Of a DNA stretch of 64,000 nucleotides, positions 1 to 9,540 are shown in pieces; the first letter of the stretch is position 1, and each line of letters starts with the position of its first letter. Below the pieces are notes generated by a model. The model searched no databases and was not told the origin of the DNA. It saw nothing but the letters and a program-made list of their open reading frames with translations. The stretch is taken from positions 34,950 through 98,949 of the forward strand of contig DCBQ01000005.1 of the NCBI GenBank assembly GCA_002313515.1, written 5' to 3'. Source of the stretch: Candidatus Saccharibacteria bacterium UBA1103 (GTDB taxonomy: Bacteria; Patescibacteriota; Saccharimonadia; Saccharimonadales; Saccharimonadaceae). The position numbers and the translations under genes were made by a program.

Positions 1-64
1 TCGGGGTAACAGTAATGCGCACTCGCACTCTATTGAATACGAGAATGAACGTAACACGTCGCAT
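1..64 (-). CDS. Partial CDS, 5' end only, unknown product
   Basis: A start codon on the minus strand at 64-62 is preceded by a strong Shine-Dalgarno (GAAAGGAGGAG around 66-76), and 21 codons stay open to the window edge. The visible N-terminus is basic and beta-branched (begins MRRVTFILVF), which could be the start of a signal or membrane segment, but too little is visible to name a family. It is divergent from the RNase J gene, so the 65-302 interval holds two outward regulatory regions. Confidence 0.45.
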   Translation of the reverse strand, partial: MRRVTFILVFNRVRVRITVTP

Positions 65-166
65 CGCTCCTCCTTTCTGTATTATTAGGGATCAGCGAGG
101 CTCTAATTATTATCCTCGCCCAATATTAATTATACCACTAGCGGAATGACAGCTGAATGCGGCCTC

Positions 167-195
167 TTGCTCTAAACGACCATATATGCTAGTAT
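167..195 (+). promoter_or_regulatory. Probable promoter of RNase J gene
   Basis: TTGCTC (167-172), a 17-nt spacer and TAGTAT (190-195) preceded by TGC (extended -10). The same TGCTAGTAT core occurs before tRNA-Val and before the candidate RNA at 46.6 kb. The predicted transcript would have a leader of about 100 nt before the RNase J ATG. Confidence 0.5.
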
Positions 196-302
196 ATTAA
201 TACTTAAGCGATTGAACGCTCTCTCTGACTTAACCATTTTATTCAAGAAGCGAAATAAATCGACTAATATTCAGATAAATTTTTAGACGAAGGAGAATTT
301 TT

Positions 303-2627
303 ATGGGGCAACAACGCACCAAAGAAATGCAGGCCGACGATGTATCCAAGCGGCCTGCGGTAGCTAGAACTACTAGACGTAAAACTGGCAATACTATATT
401 AGACGCTACACACACTCGGCGGGGTGAGGTAGAGCGCGCCAAGCGTCGCATCAGTGACAATGTAAATGCGCAAGCTTCCTTGCATCGCATGGACGCACCA
501 GTAAACCGCTCGATTTACAACGGTTATAACGGCGAGCAGTATACGCCATCGTTAGCACGTAAACATCGCCATAGTAAGAGTGAGCAAGGCGCCTTGAAGG
601 TCATTCCGATCGGTGGCGTTGGTGAAATGGGCATTGGTAAGAACATGACAGCTATCGAATACGGTAACGAGATTATCGTAATCGATATGGGCTTTCTATT
701 CCCAGGTGACGACTATCCGGGCATTAACTACATTGTGCCAGATATTACCTATCTAGAGAAAAATAAAGAGAAGGTAAAGGCGGTTATTATTACCCATGGA
801 CACCTGGATCACATTGGTGCCTTCCATCACCTAATACCAAAGATTCCGGCGCCAGTTTACGCCACTAAATTTACTATTGGCATGCTGGCTAAGAATATGG
901 AGGAAGAGGACACTGACTTCAAACCTGAGTTCCACGAGCTGAACCCAGAAAACCATGACCGGGTGCAGGTTAGTGAGCACTTTAGCGTCGAGCTGGTGCG
1001 CGTGAACCACTCTATCCCAGATGCAGCTGCAGTTGTTCTGCGTACGCCACTGGGTGTGATTATTAGCTCGGGCGACTGGCGCTTTGAGAACGATCCGGTG
1101 GACGGCAAGAAGTTTGACTTGAATCGCATGAGCGAGATTGCGGCTAAGGAAGGCGTCTTATTGTTCATGAATGAGTCGACCAACTGTGAGGATGATGGCA
1201 CGGTAACAGCCTATGGCGAAAAAGACATCAAGCAGAGCTTTGATACCATTATGGATCAGCATCCGAATAGCCGCATGATTATTTCCTGCTTTAGCTCGCA
1301 GGTGCACCGTATGCAGAATATTGTGATGAGTGCAGCGCAGCACGGGCGCAAGGTGGCTTTTGCTGGCTTCTCGATGGTGCAGAACGTGGAGATTGGCCTA
1401 AAGACCGGCATTCTGAATCTGCCAAAGGACACTGTGATGACCATGGAAGACGTGGTAAAACTACCGGATTCACAAGTTTGTATTGTTTGTACGGGTTCGC
1501 AGGGCGAGTTTAATGCGGTTCTAAACCGCATGGCCTCGGGCGCGCACCGTTTTGTAAAGATCAAGAGTAGTGACATTATTGTCTTCTCATCTAATCCAAT
1601 TCCAGGTAACGAGAACCACGTAACTCATACGGTGGACGGCTTAATGCGTGAAGGTTCAGAGGTGCTACAGAACCGCAAGACTGCGCGTTATGGTATCGGG
1701 CCACTGCACCTATCGGGCCACGGCAAGCGCGAGGATCATATCAAGCTAATTAACGCTCTGAATCCGACCTATTACCTACCGAATCACGGTGAGTTCCACA
1801 TGCTGGTGCGTAATGCTGAGATTGCCGAGAACGATTGTGGCATCCCACGCGATCATATCTTTGTCTGTGACGCTGGCGACGTAGTAGAGTTCTACCCTGA
1901 TGGTAGCGCCATGAAGACTGGTCGCGTGCCAGTAGGTGGTGTAATGTACGACGATAACGGTGAAGAGGTTAGTGAGGTAGTACTGAAAGACCGCATCCAT
2001 ATGTCAACCGAGGGTATCTTTGTGGTGGTGCTGACAGTGCAGAAAGGCACGGGCAAGATTTTGACCAGCCCTGACATTGTGTCGCGCGGTTTCATTTACC
2101 TGCGCGATAGCGAAGAGCTGATTAATTCAATTCGTCAGTATCTACGCCAGAAGGTGGCTAAGGTATATAGCGGTAAGCGAATTGATATGGAGAGCTTTAA
2201 GCACGATTTGCGTGATGAGATTACGCAGATTTTGTACGATCAGACGCATCGCACGCCGATCGTCATCCCAGTGGTGAATGAGGTGAATGGCAGTGGTAAG
2301 GCTAGTGCCGAAGCGCGTCGTCGCGAGAAAGAGCAAGAGCGTCGCAAAGCCGAGTTTGAAGAGCAAGAGCTAGAGCGCATTCGCGGCGGTTCGAGTCGCC
2401 CCAGTCGGACGGCCAAAGTAACGCCACGGGTACATGTGCAGACGCATGCTATGCACTTTACGCCACGTCGTCATATTGGCCAGAACCAGACCATCGTGCC
2501 ACGGGCGCTAGCCGAGAAGCGCGAGGCGGGCAATATTGATACGACGCGTCGCCCAGCTGCCAAGCGTGTCATCTCCTTCAAGCGTACCCCCGATGGTCCC
2601 AACCCCATGAAGATGTGGAAGGAATAA
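303..2627 (+). CDS. rnj: Ribonuclease J (MBL/beta-CASP exo-endoribonuclease)
   Basis: 774 aa, longer than the usual 550-600 aa of RNase J. Residues about 1-95 are a basic, low-complexity extension. The metallo-beta-lactamase core follows, with the zinc motif HGHLDHIG at about residues 164-171, then a beta-CASP domain and the family C-terminal domain (about 550-670). The last 100 residues are basic and probably disordered. RNase J is the main 5'-3' exonuclease for mRNA turnover and rRNA processing in bacteria lacking RNase E. The start has a good SD (GAAGGAG) 8 nt upstream. The gene is monocistronic, ending in an intrinsic terminator. The extensions may bind RNA or partner proteins (inference). 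Confidence 0.93.
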   Translation: MGQQRTKEMQADDVSKRPAVARTTRRKTGNTILDATHTRRGEVERAKRRISDNVNAQASLHRMDAPVNRSIYNGYNGEQYTPSLARKHRHSKSEQGALKVIPIGGVGEMGIGKNMTAIEYGNEIIVIDMGFLFPGDDYPGINYIVPDITYLEKNKEKVKAVIITHGHLDHIGAFHHLIPKIPAPVYATKFTIGMLAKNMEEEDTDFKPEFHELNPENHDRVQVSEHFSVELVRVNHSIPDAAAVVLRTPLGVIISSGDWRFENDPVDGKKFDLNRMSEIAAKEGVLLFMNESTNCEDDGTVTAYGEKDIKQSFDTIMDQHPNSRMIISCFSSQVHRMQNIVMSAAQHGRKVAFAGFSMVQNVEIGLKTGILNLPKDTVMTMEDVVKLPDSQVCIVCTGSQGEFNAVLNRMASGAHRFVKIKSSDIIVFSSNPIPGNENHVTHTVDGLMREGSEVLQNRKTARYGIGPLHLSGHGKREDHIKLINALNPTYYLPNHGEFHMLVRNAEIAENDCGIPRDHIFVCDAGDVVEFYPDGSAMKTGRVPVGGVMYDDNGEEVSEVVLKDRIHMSTEGIFVVVLTVQKGTGKILTSPDIVSRGFIYLRDSEELINSIRQYLRQKVAKVYSGKRIDMESFKHDLRDEITQILYDQTHRTPIVIPVVNEVNGSGKASAEARRREKEQERRKAEFEEQELERIRGGSSRPSRTAKVTPRVHVQTHAMHFTPRRHIGQNQTIVPRALAEKREAGNIDTTRRPAAKRVISFKRTPDGPNPMKMWKE

Positions 2628-2632
2628 TAAGA

Positions 2633-2666
2633 AAATCGCCTCTATTGAGAGGCGATTTAATTTTAT
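2633..2666 (+). terminator. Intrinsic terminator after rnj
   Basis: A 10-bp stem (2633-2642 with 2649-2658) and a 6-nt loop are followed by a T-rich run. It lies 6 nt after the RNase J stop and may also serve the convergent small gene. Confidence 0.8.
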
Positions 2667-2695
2667 GTACAACTAAGCAGCAAGGATCGCATGGC

Positions 2696-2965
2696 TTAGC
2701 TAAGGTTAGGCATTGTATCCCATGTATATACGGCCGTGCCCAAGCTCGATATCCCCAGTAGTTTACATACTTTCTCTAGTTCCCATCCAGGAGCATCTGT
2801 GTTAGAAATAATCTGAATTAGCGCAGTCCTACTTAAGCTGGTTTTTAGCTGTGATTTCATATACCCTCCAACACTATCTATGATAGCTCTTGTCTTGTCG
2901 GCTGAATTCTCGGCTGCTTTATCTACGATGACCTTATAATATCCGTCTGTGTTCTCTTTGGACAT
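2696..2965 (-). CDS. Small acidic protein, paralogue of the 31.8 kb gene
   Basis: 89 aa from the ATG at 2965, which has an SD (AAGGAG, 6-7 nt upstream). A longer GTG reading from 3028 overlaps the upstream stop and would run through a hairpin, so it is less likely. The family is not recognised. It shares with the 84-aa protein at 31768-32022 the pattern DGYYK-IVD near the N-terminus, GGYM-S in the middle, a SxTDxP-EL segment and a Y-W pair near the end. Predicted soluble and mostly helical, with no signal peptide. Confidence 0.6.
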   Translation of the reverse strand: MSKENTDGYYKVIVDKAAENSADKTRAIIDSVGGYMKSQLKTSLSRTALIQIISNTDAPGWELEKVCKLLGISSLGTAVYTWDTMPNLS

Positions 2966-2992
2966 TTTAGTACTCCTTGTCAATTTGTTAAA

Positions 2993-3019
2993 GAGTCCTT
3001 GTCGTATAGACAAGGACTC
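2993..3019 (-). repeat. Perfect 11-bp hairpin between two small genes
   Basis: An 11-bp perfect inverted repeat (2993-3003 with 3009-3019) around a 5-nt loop. It sits just after the stop of the 3025-3219 gene and before the SD of the 2965 gene. On the minus strand it is followed only by a short CTTTA run, so it may be a weak terminator or an mRNA processing/stability element. Confidence 0.6.
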
Positions 3020-3024
3020 GCAGA

Positions 3025-3219
3025 TCACTTCTTTGAGTCGTAGTAGTCTTGGTGTACCGCATATCCTATTGCGATTGCACCCAGGCTGCTGCTGTGTGTA
3101 GCTGGTCCAATGGCTTTCCCTTGCGAGTTCATCGGCTGGGATGTCACGTGCAGACGTGAATCATTCTTGCTGGTGTGGGGAATGCTGATTTCGAGATGGT
3201 CGAATTCTTTGTTGACCAT
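3025..3219 (-). CDS. Hypothetical 64-aa protein
   Basis: Begins MVNKEFDHLE with an imperfect SD (AAAGAGAT) upstream. It is small, polar, Ser/His-rich in the middle, with no membrane segment or recognisable domain. It probably heads the same minus-strand unit as the 89-aa protein gene, separated by the 2993-3019 hairpin. Coding status is supported only by position and length, so it may be spurious. Confidence 0.4.
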   Translation of the reverse strand: MVNKEFDHLEISIPHTSKNDSRLHVTSQPMNSQGKAIGPATHSSSLGAIAIGYAVHQDYYDSKK

Positions 3220-3360
3220 AATAATCTCTTTGAGAAGTGTCGCTTAGCGACGAACACTAGCCGGAGGGCGCTAGCTCCCAGAATCTATTGCTAAATCCCG
3301 ATAAGATTATATAACTAATAGTTTTTCTCTGCAAGGAGATATATCAGCTAATACACAATA

Positions 3361-3388
3361 TTTGAAAAAACCGTAAGGATATTATAAT
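3361..3388 (+). promoter_or_regulatory. ftsK promoter, -10 close to start codon
   Basis: TTTGAA (3361-3366), a 16-nt spacer and TATAAT (3383-3388), with the ftsK ATG only 9 nt further on. The transcript would start at or a few bases before the ATG, so ftsK mRNA is probably leaderless. No SD is present. Confidence 0.55.
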
Positions 3389-3397
3389 ATAAGAAAT

Positions 3398-5707
3398 ATG
3401 TCAGCTAAGAAGCGTGGTCCGGGTAGGCCACCAAAAAACAAAAAAGCTGCCGCAGCAAAGGCTAAGGCGGCCGCACCGTCGCACACTGTGCCGTCGGGAT
3501 TTTGGGCGCAGGTTGGTGCTATCTTTGTTATTATTCTATCGGTGCTGATTCTAGTCGGGATGTCGGGCTGGGGCGGTGAAGTGCCAGCAGCCGTGGCGAA
3601 GTTTGTACGCTACGCTATGGGCTGGTTTGGCTATCTGTTCCCGTTACTGATGATCTACTTGGCGGTGCAGGCCTTTCGGGACGAGTCCAAGCGTCCTTCG
3701 CCTGTGGTTATTGTGACTGCAATCTTGTTTTGCATCATCTTAGCCGCTACCTTCCAGTTGATGCTGCCCGATCCAGCTAAAATGAGTCAGGCTGACCCAG
3801 TGGATGGAGGTGGCATGATTGGCTGGCTAGTGGCGGACTTTACTCTTGGCTTCGTTAACGTTCCCGTGGCTGCGGTTATCTATATCGTAACCCTGCTAGT
3901 CCTTGCGATGTTTGTCTTCTCGGTATCGCCAAAAGCGGTGTTTGAAACATTGAAGAATATGTTTGGTACTGAGTCCGATACTAATGCTGAGGCTAATGCT
4001 GAGGTGGCGCGCAAGGTGGCTAAGGCTGATGAAGAGCCAAGGAAATCACCAGAGGTCAGCGGCTTGACCGATGAAGCAAGCGACGAGGACAAGGGTAAGG
4101 CCCCACGCGGATTGGCACGCCTACGTCGCAAGAAGCCAGAGCCAGAAGAAGCGTCGGCTGTGGACAAGCCGAAGGAACCTGAGGCCAAGTTGTCGCACGC
4201 CGTAGATGTTAGCAAGACGGCTACAGTCGCGGCAACGCCTGTTACTGCTTCTGCGCCAGTAATCAACAATGCCAACTGGAAGTTCCCAGATATTAAATTA
4301 CTATCAAAGAAGCACGGTGATCCCGATCCGGGCGACTTTAAACGTAATATTCAGATTATCGAAGACACCCTACAGCAGTTTAATATTAGCGGCACGGTCG
4401 AGAAGGTTAATATTGGCCCGCGCGTGACGCAGTACTGCCTGCGGCCGCAGCGTGGTATTAAGCTGTCGCGCATTTCCGAATTGCAGGATAATCTACTGGC
4501 CAATCTAAAGGCTACCAGCATCCGCATGGAGACCCCAATTCCGGGTCAGCCGTACGTGGGTATTGAGATTCCGAATAAGCGCTCGGCCTTCGTGGGTATT
4601 CGCCAGATTCTCGAGACTGAGGCCTGGCAGAAGTCAAAGGCGCCGCTGACCTTTGCGGTGGGTCTCAATGTGACAGGCAATCCAATCGTGATGGACCTGG
4701 CGTCTCTGCCGCATCTATTGATTGCTGGTACTACTGGTTCGGGTAAGTCGGTGATGATGAATGCTATTATTGTGTCCCTACTATATCGCAACACGCCAGA
4801 TGATTTGAAATTCGTTCTAGTGGATCCAAAGGGTAATGAGATGGTGCAGTATAAGGATATGCCGCACTTACTAGCACCGATTGTGGGTGGTACAAGTAGC
4901 GAGGCGATGCACAAGTTAGCGAAGACTTTAATTTGGCTGGCCGACGAGATGGAGCGGCGTTATAAGCTGTTTGCGGAGCGGGGTGGCGTGAAGAAAATCA
5001 AGGACTTTAATAAGCGCTTTCCGGATGAGAAAATCCCGAATATTGTGCTGATTATTGATGAGTATACCGACCTGATTGATTCATTAAAGTCGACCGAACG
5101 TGAGACGGTGCAGACGGTAGTGCAGCGTATTGCCCAGAAAGGCCGGGCCGCTGGTATCCATGAAATCATCATGATGCAGGCGCCGCGGGCGAAGTATATT
5201 CAGGGTCCACTGAAGGCCAATGTGCCAGCTGGATTTGCCTTTGCTGTGCGTAGCAAGATGGAATCACAACAGATCATTAACGCCTCGGGCGCCGAAACCT
5301 TGATGGGCAAGGGCGACATGCTGATGGTGACTAACGAGATTAAGGAGCCGCGGCGCGTGCAGGCGGTTAATGTGGAGGACGAGGAAATCGATCGCATTGT
5401 GGCGGATCTGCGTATACAGTCGCCAGCGCAGTACAGTGATGACTTGATGGCCAAGCTATCGGAAACGGCGTCGGCTAGTGGCATGTCGGGCGAGTTCAGT
5501 ATGGGTGAAGACGAGGACTATAATCGCGCCGTACAGGTGGTGATTAACGAAGGTAAGGCTTCGACCTCGCTGTTGCAGCGCCGCATGCGCATTGGTTACG
5601 GTAAAGCTTCGCGCATCATGGACGAACTGGAGGAGCACGGTGTCATTGGTCCATCCGACGGTAGTAAGGCGCGCCAGGTGCTGATCCAATCGGCCGATGA
5701 GGCGTAG
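3398..5707 (+). CDS. ftsK: DNA translocase FtsK/SpoIIIE
   Basis: 769 aa. Residues 1-30 form a basic tail with an AT-hook-like GRPPKNKK core. Four membrane segments lie between about 34 and 180. A charged, Ala/Pro-rich linker follows to about 290, then the alpha/beta motor with Walker A GTTGSGKS at 444-451 and a Walker B-like IVLIIDE. A winged-helix gamma domain occupies the last 65 residues (RRMRIGYGKASRIMDELE). FtsK anchors at the division septum and pumps chromosome ends toward the dif site, where Xer recombinases act; a Xer gene lies at 25.4 kb. The first ATG follows the -10 box directly, with no SD. Confidence 0.93.
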   Translation: MSAKKRGPGRPPKNKKAAAAKAKAAAPSHTVPSGFWAQVGAIFVIILSVLILVGMSGWGGEVPAAVAKFVRYAMGWFGYLFPLLMIYLAVQAFRDESKRPSPVVIVTAILFCIILAATFQLMLPDPAKMSQADPVDGGGMIGWLVADFTLGFVNVPVAAVIYIVTLLVLAMFVFSVSPKAVFETLKNMFGTESDTNAEANAEVARKVAKADEEPRKSPEVSGLTDEASDEDKGKAPRGLARLRRKKPEPEEASAVDKPKEPEAKLSHAVDVSKTATVAATPVTASAPVINNANWKFPDIKLLSKKHGDPDPGDFKRNIQIIEDTLQQFNISGTVEKVNIGPRVTQYCLRPQRGIKLSRISELQDNLLANLKATSIRMETPIPGQPYVGIEIPNKRSAFVGIRQILETEAWQKSKAPLTFAVGLNVTGNPIVMDLASLPHLLIAGTTGSGKSVMMNAIIVSLLYRNTPDDLKFVLVDPKGNEMVQYKDMPHLLAPIVGGTSSEAMHKLAKTLIWLADEMERRYKLFAERGGVKKIKDFNKRFPDEKIPNIVLIIDEYTDLIDSLKSTERETVQTVVQRIAQKGRAAGIHEIIMMQAPRAKYIQGPLKANVPAGFAFAVRSKMESQQIINASGAETLMGKGDMLMVTNEIKEPRRVQAVNVEDEEIDRIVADLRIQSPAQYSDDLMAKLSETASASGMSGEFSMGEDEDYNRAVQVVINEGKASTSLLQRRMRIGYGKASRIMDELEEHGVIGPSDGSKARQVLIQSADEA

Positions 5708-5714
5708 CAGGCTA

Positions 5715-5782
5715 GCCTTGATTTTATAGTTAAAACAGTAAATATTGACTATGCAACTATATTAACTATAAGCAATCAAGGC
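5715..5782. repeat. Long imperfect inverted repeat between convergent genes
   Basis: GCCTTGATT (5715-5723) pairs with AATCAAGGC (5774-5782), and an inner TATAGTTAA pairs with TTAACTATA. It lies between the stops of ftsK and the minus-strand gene and probably acts as a bidirectional terminator. No long T-run is present. Confidence 0.5.
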
Positions 5783-5801
5783 CGACTGGTTATTGCGTGT
5801 C

Positions 5802-6503
5802 TTATTGTAGCTTACTGACGCTATCGCGGTATGCTTTATAGTCTGTAGATAGCTCGTCTAAGCTAGATTGTTCGTTGAAATTATTGATAATCTTGTTTAG
5901 CTCTTCGCGTGCGTTGATAATATTCTTGATTGCGCTGATGACTGACTTTTTATCCATATCGTCAATGGTCTCGGGTGGATCATTGACATATGTTTGATAC
6001 GCAGACTTGAGATCAGAGACAATTTGTTTACTCTTGCTACTATTAGCATGAATTTTTGATAATTCATCTAGCGATTTATTATAATCTGTGTATAGAACTG
6101 TAGCAGCCTGTATATCATAGGCATCCTTAACATCTTGTAACTTTGTCGTCCATTTTTCTAAGCTATTGAATTTATTGCTTACATCTTTTATTGCTGAATC
6201 ATTGCCAAATTTTTGTGTAGCTGCATCTATTAAATCGTTAGCTTTCGCCATTTTATCTAGTATATTATTTAGTGCGGTGCTTGATGTTTTTATACTGCCA
6301 GTTTTTTCAGCTTCTATGTATTCATCAAGCGGTACTTTGATACTCTTTATTTCTGATATGCTTTTCGCATAATCATCGCTTCTAATTTTATTAAGTGTAG
6401 CTATTGTAAATAACGCTAAAATAGCAATTAGAACGGCTATTACTACTGCTACAATTATCTTGTTGCGGTGTTTACCGATAAACACTTTCCATTGATTGAT
6501 CAT
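5802..6503 (-). CDS. Membrane-anchored helical protein, unknown
   Basis: 233 aa from the ATG at 6503 (MINQWKVFIG). A longer upstream reading has no RBS and would run into the divergent gene. A short basic N-terminus is followed by one transmembrane helix (about 15-38). The rest is a charged, heptad-like helical region rich in K, D, S and L, probably outside the membrane. A weak TATCAT box lies 7 nt before the ATG, with no SD. It is divergent from the secreted protein at 6550, with 46 nt between starts, suggesting shared control. Family not recognised. Confidence 0.65.
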   Translation of the reverse strand: MINQWKVFIGKHRNKIIVAVVIAVLIAILALFTIATLNKIRSDDYAKSISEIKSIKVPLDEYIEAEKTGSIKTSSTALNNILDKMAKANDLIDAATQKFGNDSAIKDVSNKFNSLEKWTTKLQDVKDAYDIQAATVLYTDYNKSLDELSKIHANSSKSKQIVSDLKSAYQTYVNDPPETIDDMDKKSVISAIKNIINAREELNKIINNFNEQSSLDELSTDYKAYRDSVSKLQ

Positions 6504-6549
6504 TGTGCTTATGATAGCATAGTAAATATAAATATGCCAGGAGTGTGTG

Positions 6550-9027
6550 ATGAAGAATTTTGCAGGTAAATTTTTAGGGATTATATCGTTTTTACTAGCT
6601 ATGGTGCTCATACCACTGCTTTCTTCTGATCGTGCGGCCGCATTATGGTGTCCAGAAGATGGTAGATGTGAACGGGGTGGAGGACCCAATGGTTGGTCTC
6701 AGGTTCGGTTGTATGTCAGCGCGTGGGTTGAGGGCGATCGAGTGAGGGCTCGGGCGGAGTACAGAGTAGAAGGGGTCTACGGTAAAAGTCTTGGTTGTTA
6801 TCTCAATAGATACGGACAAGGCTATTTGATATATACGTTGCATAATATTGCGCTAACTGCACCAGGACACCCTACTGTTTGGATGACACCTGTAGAGGGT
6901 AATCACCCATCGGGATGGCGCCTTAATCAGAATGGCAATACAAAACGTATTGCCGAATACAATACTATAAGCATCTATAGTCTTGCGCCAAATGTAAATT
7001 ATACTGTTTCACTCAATGGAGTTGATACTACTAACGACAGAAGGCATATCTGTTCTATATCATCTGACCCTCTACCTATAGGAACCGGCAATGTATCTCG
7101 TCGAGCTGTGTGGTCGATTAATGGGCAATCATACATTGGTGTATCCGCAGGAAATGAGAGTGGACGAGACTCTACTGGTCATGTAATCAACCGCAAACAG
7201 GGTGAAAATGCTATATCCAATGTACGCCCTGGCCAAAAACTACACTGGGATCACGATTTACGCAATGTTGGCCACGATAACATGAGAAGTAACGAGATTA
7301 TTGTAAATATAGACCATCAGAATAAAAACTTGATTACCAATCAGTGGTCGGCGCTTTATTCTGATCCGAAAAATGAGAGGCACGGGGGTAATGTAAACCA
7401 ATTGTTCTACGATAGGGGTACAGATATGACGGTGACGCAAAATGAGGTGGGCAACAAAGTTTGCCAACGTGTAGCGTGGGCCGCCGCGTCATCTAGTAAT
7501 AGCGGCTGGGGTCTCGCACGGTATGCGTGTGCGGATGTACCATATAATTATGAACCACCAGATAATCCACCAAACAATAAAAAGTCTGGCGTTTATGCGA
7601 CGTCCAGTGGTAATGGTGATGTATTTATGGGTGATGATGTACCCTTCAAGTATCATGTTGTGAATCGCGCCAAGTCCGACACCAAGACCAAAAACATGCC
7701 ATACCGTATTTATACTTTTACTTTGAAGGATAAAGCTGGGGACATCCCAAATGATACAACTATTGGTTGTTCACCTGTGGGTGGAGGTGACGAAGATCCA
7801 GGCTGTTTAGTTGATCGATCGGGAAGTGACCATTTTGGTAATGCAACACCTGACAAGCGTTTTGGCAGTAATGTTAGATACTGGACTGTTCAAAAGTCTG
7901 GCAATACGAACAATATCAATCCTAATAGCTCACAAACTCTCGATGCGACTGTTCAGTTGCGCACAGATAACGCATGGAGGGACACGCAGCCAGGCGATCG
8001 CGTATGTACTTACATCGCGGTTGACCAATGGGCGGTGACGAATAATGTGGATGATAACCGCGTGCGCCTGTCTAAAGTATCTTGTTATGATGTGGGCAAG
8101 AAGCCGCAGCTACAGATTCGTGGTGGTGATTCAAAGTCGCAGGATGGGTTCGAGGGTTCAACGTTCAAATCAACTAATATAAACCCAAGCAACAAAAAGC
8201 GTGGCTCATTTAGCCAATATGGACTGATATCGCTAAATAATTCTGTTAGCAATTTTGGCTCGGCTGGCTATGTGTCGGCTAGTGGCAGCGATACTGCGTT
8301 TATTAATAATTGGTGTAAACTAATATATGCTAATGCATCGAGCACTGGTGGTATAGGATCTGCTTGTGGCGGCATCGGCAACTTCGATAATGGATCAGGG
8401 TCGTATACACCAGGAATGCCAACGATTGACGATAGTAAGGCTACTACTATAAATGGAGAGATAGATCTGTCTAGCTTAAACAGTGGGTTATACAAGGTCG
8501 ATGGCGTCGCAAATATCAGCGGTTCATTGCGACAAGGTGTAAATGCGATCGTCAAGGTCAATGGTAATGCTTATATAAATAGTAATATCGGAAGTGATCA
8601 GGTGTATGCTAATCTAGAGGATGTACCTAATCTGACACTATATGTTACAGGGAGCTTAATAGTTAGTAGCCCAGTCACCCGGATCGACGCAACCCTGATT
8701 ACAAATAAGTTAATGACTTGTGCTTCGCATAGCTACGACTGGGGTATTGCACATGGTTACGATAGATGTAATGTTCAGCTAAAAATTAATGGTTCTGTCA
8801 TCTCAACTGGTACTGGCAATAGCCTGCTATTTCAGCGCACATTTGGTGGAGGCAATAATTATGATGCCATTTATGCATTGTCGGACAGTAATAGCGCTTG
8901 GTTACCGTCCGAAGTTATTAACCTGTCGCCGAATGCCTTCTTGGTTCCATATATTAAATATAGTAATGACAGGACTATTAATACTTACCGCGTGATATCT
9001 GTTAGTTCCTTGCCAGCACGCTACTAA
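6550..9027 (+). CDS. Large secreted surface protein, unknown
   Basis: 825 aa from the ATG at 6550, chosen over the GTG just before it because AGGAG lies 6 nt upstream. A signal peptide covers about residues 1-32 (KFLGIISFLLAMVLIPLLSS, then AAA). The mature part is rich in N, G, D, S and T with scattered cysteines that could form disulfides. A middle region around 340-520 resembles extracellular beta-sandwich repeats (NxxP-xNNKK, then 'NINPNSSQTLDATVQL'). The last 250 residues have a repetitive beta pattern ending in SLPARY. No sortase motif or C-terminal membrane anchor is seen. Probably an envelope adhesin; no function is assigned. Confidence 0.75.
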   Translation: MKNFAGKFLGIISFLLAMVLIPLLSSDRAAALWCPEDGRCERGGGPNGWSQVRLYVSAWVEGDRVRARAEYRVEGVYGKSLGCYLNRYGQGYLIYTLHNIALTAPGHPTVWMTPVEGNHPSGWRLNQNGNTKRIAEYNTISIYSLAPNVNYTVSLNGVDTTNDRRHICSISSDPLPIGTGNVSRRAVWSINGQSYIGVSAGNESGRDSTGHVINRKQGENAISNVRPGQKLHWDHDLRNVGHDNMRSNEIIVNIDHQNKNLITNQWSALYSDPKNERHGGNVNQLFYDRGTDMTVTQNEVGNKVCQRVAWAAASSSNSGWGLARYACADVPYNYEPPDNPPNNKKSGVYATSSGNGDVFMGDDVPFKYHVVNRAKSDTKTKNMPYRIYTFTLKDKAGDIPNDTTIGCSPVGGGDEDPGCLVDRSGSDHFGNATPDKRFGSNVRYWTVQKSGNTNNINPNSSQTLDATVQLRTDNAWRDTQPGDRVCTYIAVDQWAVTNNVDDNRVRLSKVSCYDVGKKPQLQIRGGDSKSQDGFEGSTFKSTNINPSNKKRGSFSQYGLISLNNSVSNFGSAGYVSASGSDTAFINNWCKLIYANASSTGGIGSACGGIGNFDNGSGSYTPGMPTIDDSKATTINGEIDLSSLNSGLYKVDGVANISGSLRQGVNAIVKVNGNAYINSNIGSDQVYANLEDVPNLTLYVTGSLIVSSPVTRIDATLITNKLMTCASHSYDWGIAHGYDRCNVQLKINGSVISTGTGNSLLFQRTFGGGNNYDAIYALSDSNSAWLPSEVINLSPNAFLVPYIKYSNDRTINTYRVISVSSLPARY

Positions 9028-9106
9028 TGTGGTAATATTACTACTGTAATATTAACCTGCTGCGGCGATCGACATGTTGGCTGCGGCTTAATCCAGAGGA
9101 GGACAT

Positions 9107-9481
9107 GTGTCAGAATCTACAAAGAGCTATGAGCTAGTCGTGTTATTCCGCGCCGAGCTAGAAGCTAAAATGGACGCCCCACTAAAGACCGTGGCGGATC
9201 TAGTTGCGGCTAATGGCGGTAAAATTGTCAGTGACGATAACTGGGGCCGTAAGGAGTTGGCATACAAGATTGAGGGTGAAACTCATGCGATTTATCATTT
9301 GTATCGCCTAGAGCTACCGGCAACTGCGCCAGCTAAGATTGAGGCTAGCTTAAATATCAACAACGATGTTATTCGTCACCTGTTAACTAAGGTTGATGCT
9401 AAGGCTGAAGCAGCAATCGCTGAGGATAAGGCTCGTCGTGCGGCGCGTGAAGCTGCTAAGGCTGAGCGTGACGATAAATAG
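9107..9481 (+). CDS. rpsF: 30S ribosomal protein S6
   Basis: 124 aa with the bS6 fold: N-terminal YELVVLFRAEL strand, the DNWGRKELAYKIEGETHAIYH segment, and an Ala/Lys/Arg-rich tail. S6 binds 16S rRNA together with S18 on the small-subunit platform. GTG start with AGGAGG 4 nt upstream. First gene of the conserved rpsF-ssb-rpsR order. Confidence 0.95.
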   Translation: MSESTKSYELVVLFRAELEAKMDAPLKTVADLVAANGGKIVSDDNWGRKELAYKIEGETHAIYHLYRLELPATAPAKIEASLNINNDVIRHLLTKVDAKAEAAIAEDKARRAAREAAKAERDDK

Positions 9482-9540
9482 TTGCTCAATAACTAAACGA
9501 GGGTAATATTTCGGATTAGTCCGAATGGAAAGAAGGGAAT

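Noticed and set aside
857..2366. Open readings on the minus strand inside the RNase J gene
   Set aside because: They overlap a well-conserved gene, have no ribosome binding sites and no protein-like composition.
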